Of a stretch of DNA of 64,000 bases, positions 62,678-64,000 are shown one piece after another. Position 1 is the first letter of the stretch. Every line of letters begins with the position of its first letter. The stretch comes from JBBDMX01 sp040878035. GTDB lineage: Bacteria; Planctomycetota; Phycisphaerae; Phycisphaerales; Phycisphaeraceae. Where the stretch lies: positions 1 to 64,000 of the forward strand of contig JBBDMX010000095.1 in NCBI GenBank assembly GCA_040878035.1. Direction: 5' to 3'. Below the pieces are notes generated by a model that searched no databases, was not told where the DNA came from, and worked only from the letters and a program-made list of their open reading frames with translations. The translations under genes were made by a program, and so were the position numbers.

Positions 62678-64000
62678 ATGAGCGTGCCCGCAACCGAGAC
62701 CATTAACGAAGTCGACTTCTGCGCCAAGATGGCCTCAGCCGCCAATGCCATCTTCCCCACATTGGGCGGGAAATCGCCCTTTATCGAAGCCCGCGTTGAA
62801 GGGATGGGCAGCAGCCGGAGCAAGCGGGCTCGGAAGGACCTCCGCTTCTATGGCCAGCACGGCAAGCTCGTATTGACTGGCGAAGTGAAGCTCCCCGGCG
62901 GCGTCGGCGCGTTCGACAGCGATGAAGTCAAGAACGCCCACGACAAGGCCGAGCAAGCCAACGTCCAGTACTTCTTTACTTGGGATGTCAATACGTTCGT
63001 GCTCTGGGATCGCTCCCAGTGGCAAAAGCCTCTTCTGGAGCGGCGCGTCAAGGTCTGGCCCCTGCGACTCGACTTGGCTTCGCCCCGGGAAGTCGCCCGC
63101 CCCGAATCGCTCGACCATATCGAGAAACGCTTCCTCCCCGATCTAATCCGCGATCTGGCCGATATCGTGTCTGGCCAGCGACGCGACTGGGCGCTGCCGC
63201 CTGACGAAGTCTTCTTGCGTTCGCTGGAAAGCCACTTGGACTGGCCGGTCTCGCTGCTGCGCTGCTTCATGCACGACCAGGCCGTGCCCAAGTCGCCCTT
63301 CGATGGCCACCTTCAGGCGTGGATGGTCGCGCAAGATCGGCCTTTCGCGCGAAACGATCCCGACTCCTGGCGCAAGGCCGTGGACAACGCGGCCCGCACG
63401 CTGGCGTACATCTGGACCAACCGCTTCATTTTCTACAAGGCACTCCGCGCCCGCTTTCCGGAACTGCCCAAGCTCGAACTGGGGCCCAGCGTCAAGACCG
63501 CTGAGCAAGCCCGTCGGCGACTGAGCCAACTATTCCGCAAGGCGGCCGACCGCAGCGGTGACTACGAAAGCCTCCTGTTCCCCGACGAACACGACTGGGC
63601 CAACGACCTGGCCTTCGCGCCTGACGGCGCGGTCGATGCCTGGCGGGCCTTCCTGCGCGGTATCGAGAGCGTGGACTTCCGCGACGTGCCCGCCGACGTG
63701 GTGGGCCTGATCTTCCAGAAACTCATCAGCCCCGAGGAACGGCACCGCTTCGGCCAGCACTTCACTGGCTCCGACGCCGTGGACCTCATCAATTCCTTCT
63801 GCATCCGCGCGGCCGACGCCAAGGTGCTCGATCCGGCCTGCGGCTCGGGTTCGTTCCTGGTGCGGGCGTATTACCGCAAACGGGCGCTGGACCGCCACCG
63901 GGCTCACACGGCCATGCTGGGCGATCTGTTTGGCTGCGATATCTCACTCTACCCCGCGCACCTGGCCACCCTCAACCTCGCCGCCCGCGAGATTAACGAC
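62678..64000 (+). CDS. N6-adenine DNA methyltransferase / putative type IIG restriction enzyme (partial, runs off the window)
   Basis: First 441 residues of an open frame that runs past the right edge. The N-terminus has a PD-(D/E)xK-like GEVKLPG segment (Glu-x-Lys) in the position of a nuclease strand, preceded by KLVLT. A helical middle region (about 150-330) precedes the N6-adenine methyltransferase core: HFTGSDAVDLINSFCIRAAD and SAM-binding motif I VLDPACGSGSFLVRAYYRKR. The fused nuclease-helical-methyltransferase order suggests a type IIG restriction-modification enzyme; a BREX- or DISARM-type methyltransferase is possible. The catalytic NPPY motif would be beyond the edge. Start ATG at 62678 has no obvious ribosome site; codon use is as GC-rich as its neighbours. 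Confidence 0.8.
   Translation, partial: MSVPATETINEVDFCAKMASAANAIFPTLGGKSPFIEARVEGMGSSRSKRARKDLRFYGQHGKLVLTGEVKLPGGVGAFDSDEVKNAHDKAEQANVQYFFTWDVNTFVLWDRSQWQKPLLERRVKVWPLRLDLASPREVARPESLDHIEKRFLPDLIRDLADIVSGQRRDWALPPDEVFLRSLESHLDWPVSLLRCFMHDQAVPKSPFDGHLQAWMVAQDRPFARNDPDSWRKAVDNAARTLAYIWTNRFIFYKALRARFPELPKLELGPSVKTAEQARRRLSQLFRKAADRSGDYESLLFPDEHDWANDLAFAPDGAVDAWRAFLRGIESVDFRDVPADVVGLIFQKLISPEERHRFGQHFTGSDAVDLINSFCIRAADAKVLDPACGSGSFLVRAYYRKRALDRHRAHTAMLGDLFGCDISLYPAHLATLNLAAREIND

Overview
The window is GC-rich bacterial chromosome that looks planctomycetal, probably Phycisphaerae-like. Supporting signs are two PEP-CTERM proteins (36.7-39.4 kb), two prepilin-type proteins with the H-X9-DG signature (23.2 and 35.8 kb), an exosortase-associated HprK-like kinase fused to a nucleotidyltransferase (41.2-43.4 kb), very large secreted propeller proteins, and a housekeeping gene order unlike Proteobacteria or Firmicutes. 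No rRNA, tRNA, transposase, integrase or CRISPR array was seen. This placement is inference from gene content.

Layout. 0.4-12 kb: PfkB sugar kinase, rhomboid protease, zinc-ribbon membrane protein, moaA, a lipoprotein, an ArsR-methyltransferase fusion just upstream of ahcY, two small exported proteins and a lipoprotein. 11.6-15 kb: phoH and a 7TM-HD (PgpH-like) phosphodiesterase. 15.1-20 kb: a leftward sugar-activation operon (ROK regulator, arabinokinase/galactokinase-like GHMP kinase, IMPase-like phosphatase, galU). 20-25.3 kb: zinc-ribbon protein, thioredoxin-like protein, prepilin, SGNH lipoprotein. 25.5-41 kb: an unusual secreted-protein locus. A 1312-aa propeller protein is divergent from an 894-aa protein and a second, paralogous 1136-aa propeller protein; these are followed by a prepilin, two PEP-CTERM proteins and a GntR-LacI type regulator. 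41.2-49.2 kb: HprK-NTase fusion, TM2 protein, exported protein, metallophosphatase, a PilZ protein with degenerate receiver and Hpt domains, and an EAL-HDOD protein. 49.3-58.4 kb: carB, PilZ protein, two lipoproteins (one OmpA-like), amidohydrolase, hslU. 58.6-62.5 kb: leftward lipid/NAD block (nadB, a truncated CDP-alcohol phosphatidyltransferase, cdsA, plsC-like). 62.7 kb to the edge: the start of a restriction-modification type N6-adenine methyltransferase.

The most striking feature is a dense set of interspersed palindromic repeats, more than 25 loci in 64 kb. Many are arrays of 7-nt units on one arm and their reverse complement on the other (GAAGTAC/GTACTTC, GAAAGTG/CACTTTC, GTGGARR/YYTCCAC). 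Others are single heptamer arrays (TTTCGGA, TTTCTGA) or longer palindromes. Copies lie between genes, exactly at stop codons, and in frame inside otherwise normal genes (carB, the IMPase-like gene, the ROK regulator, the 1312-aa secreted protein, the HprK-NTase junction, the amidohydrolase and a signal peptide). Heptamer arrays without stop codons are open in all frames and occur inside genes, while the stop-bearing TTTCTGA version occurs only at gene ends. This resembles, by analogy only, Rickettsia palindromic elements and cyanobacterial heptanucleotide STRRs, and it is the best candidate here for an undescribed system.
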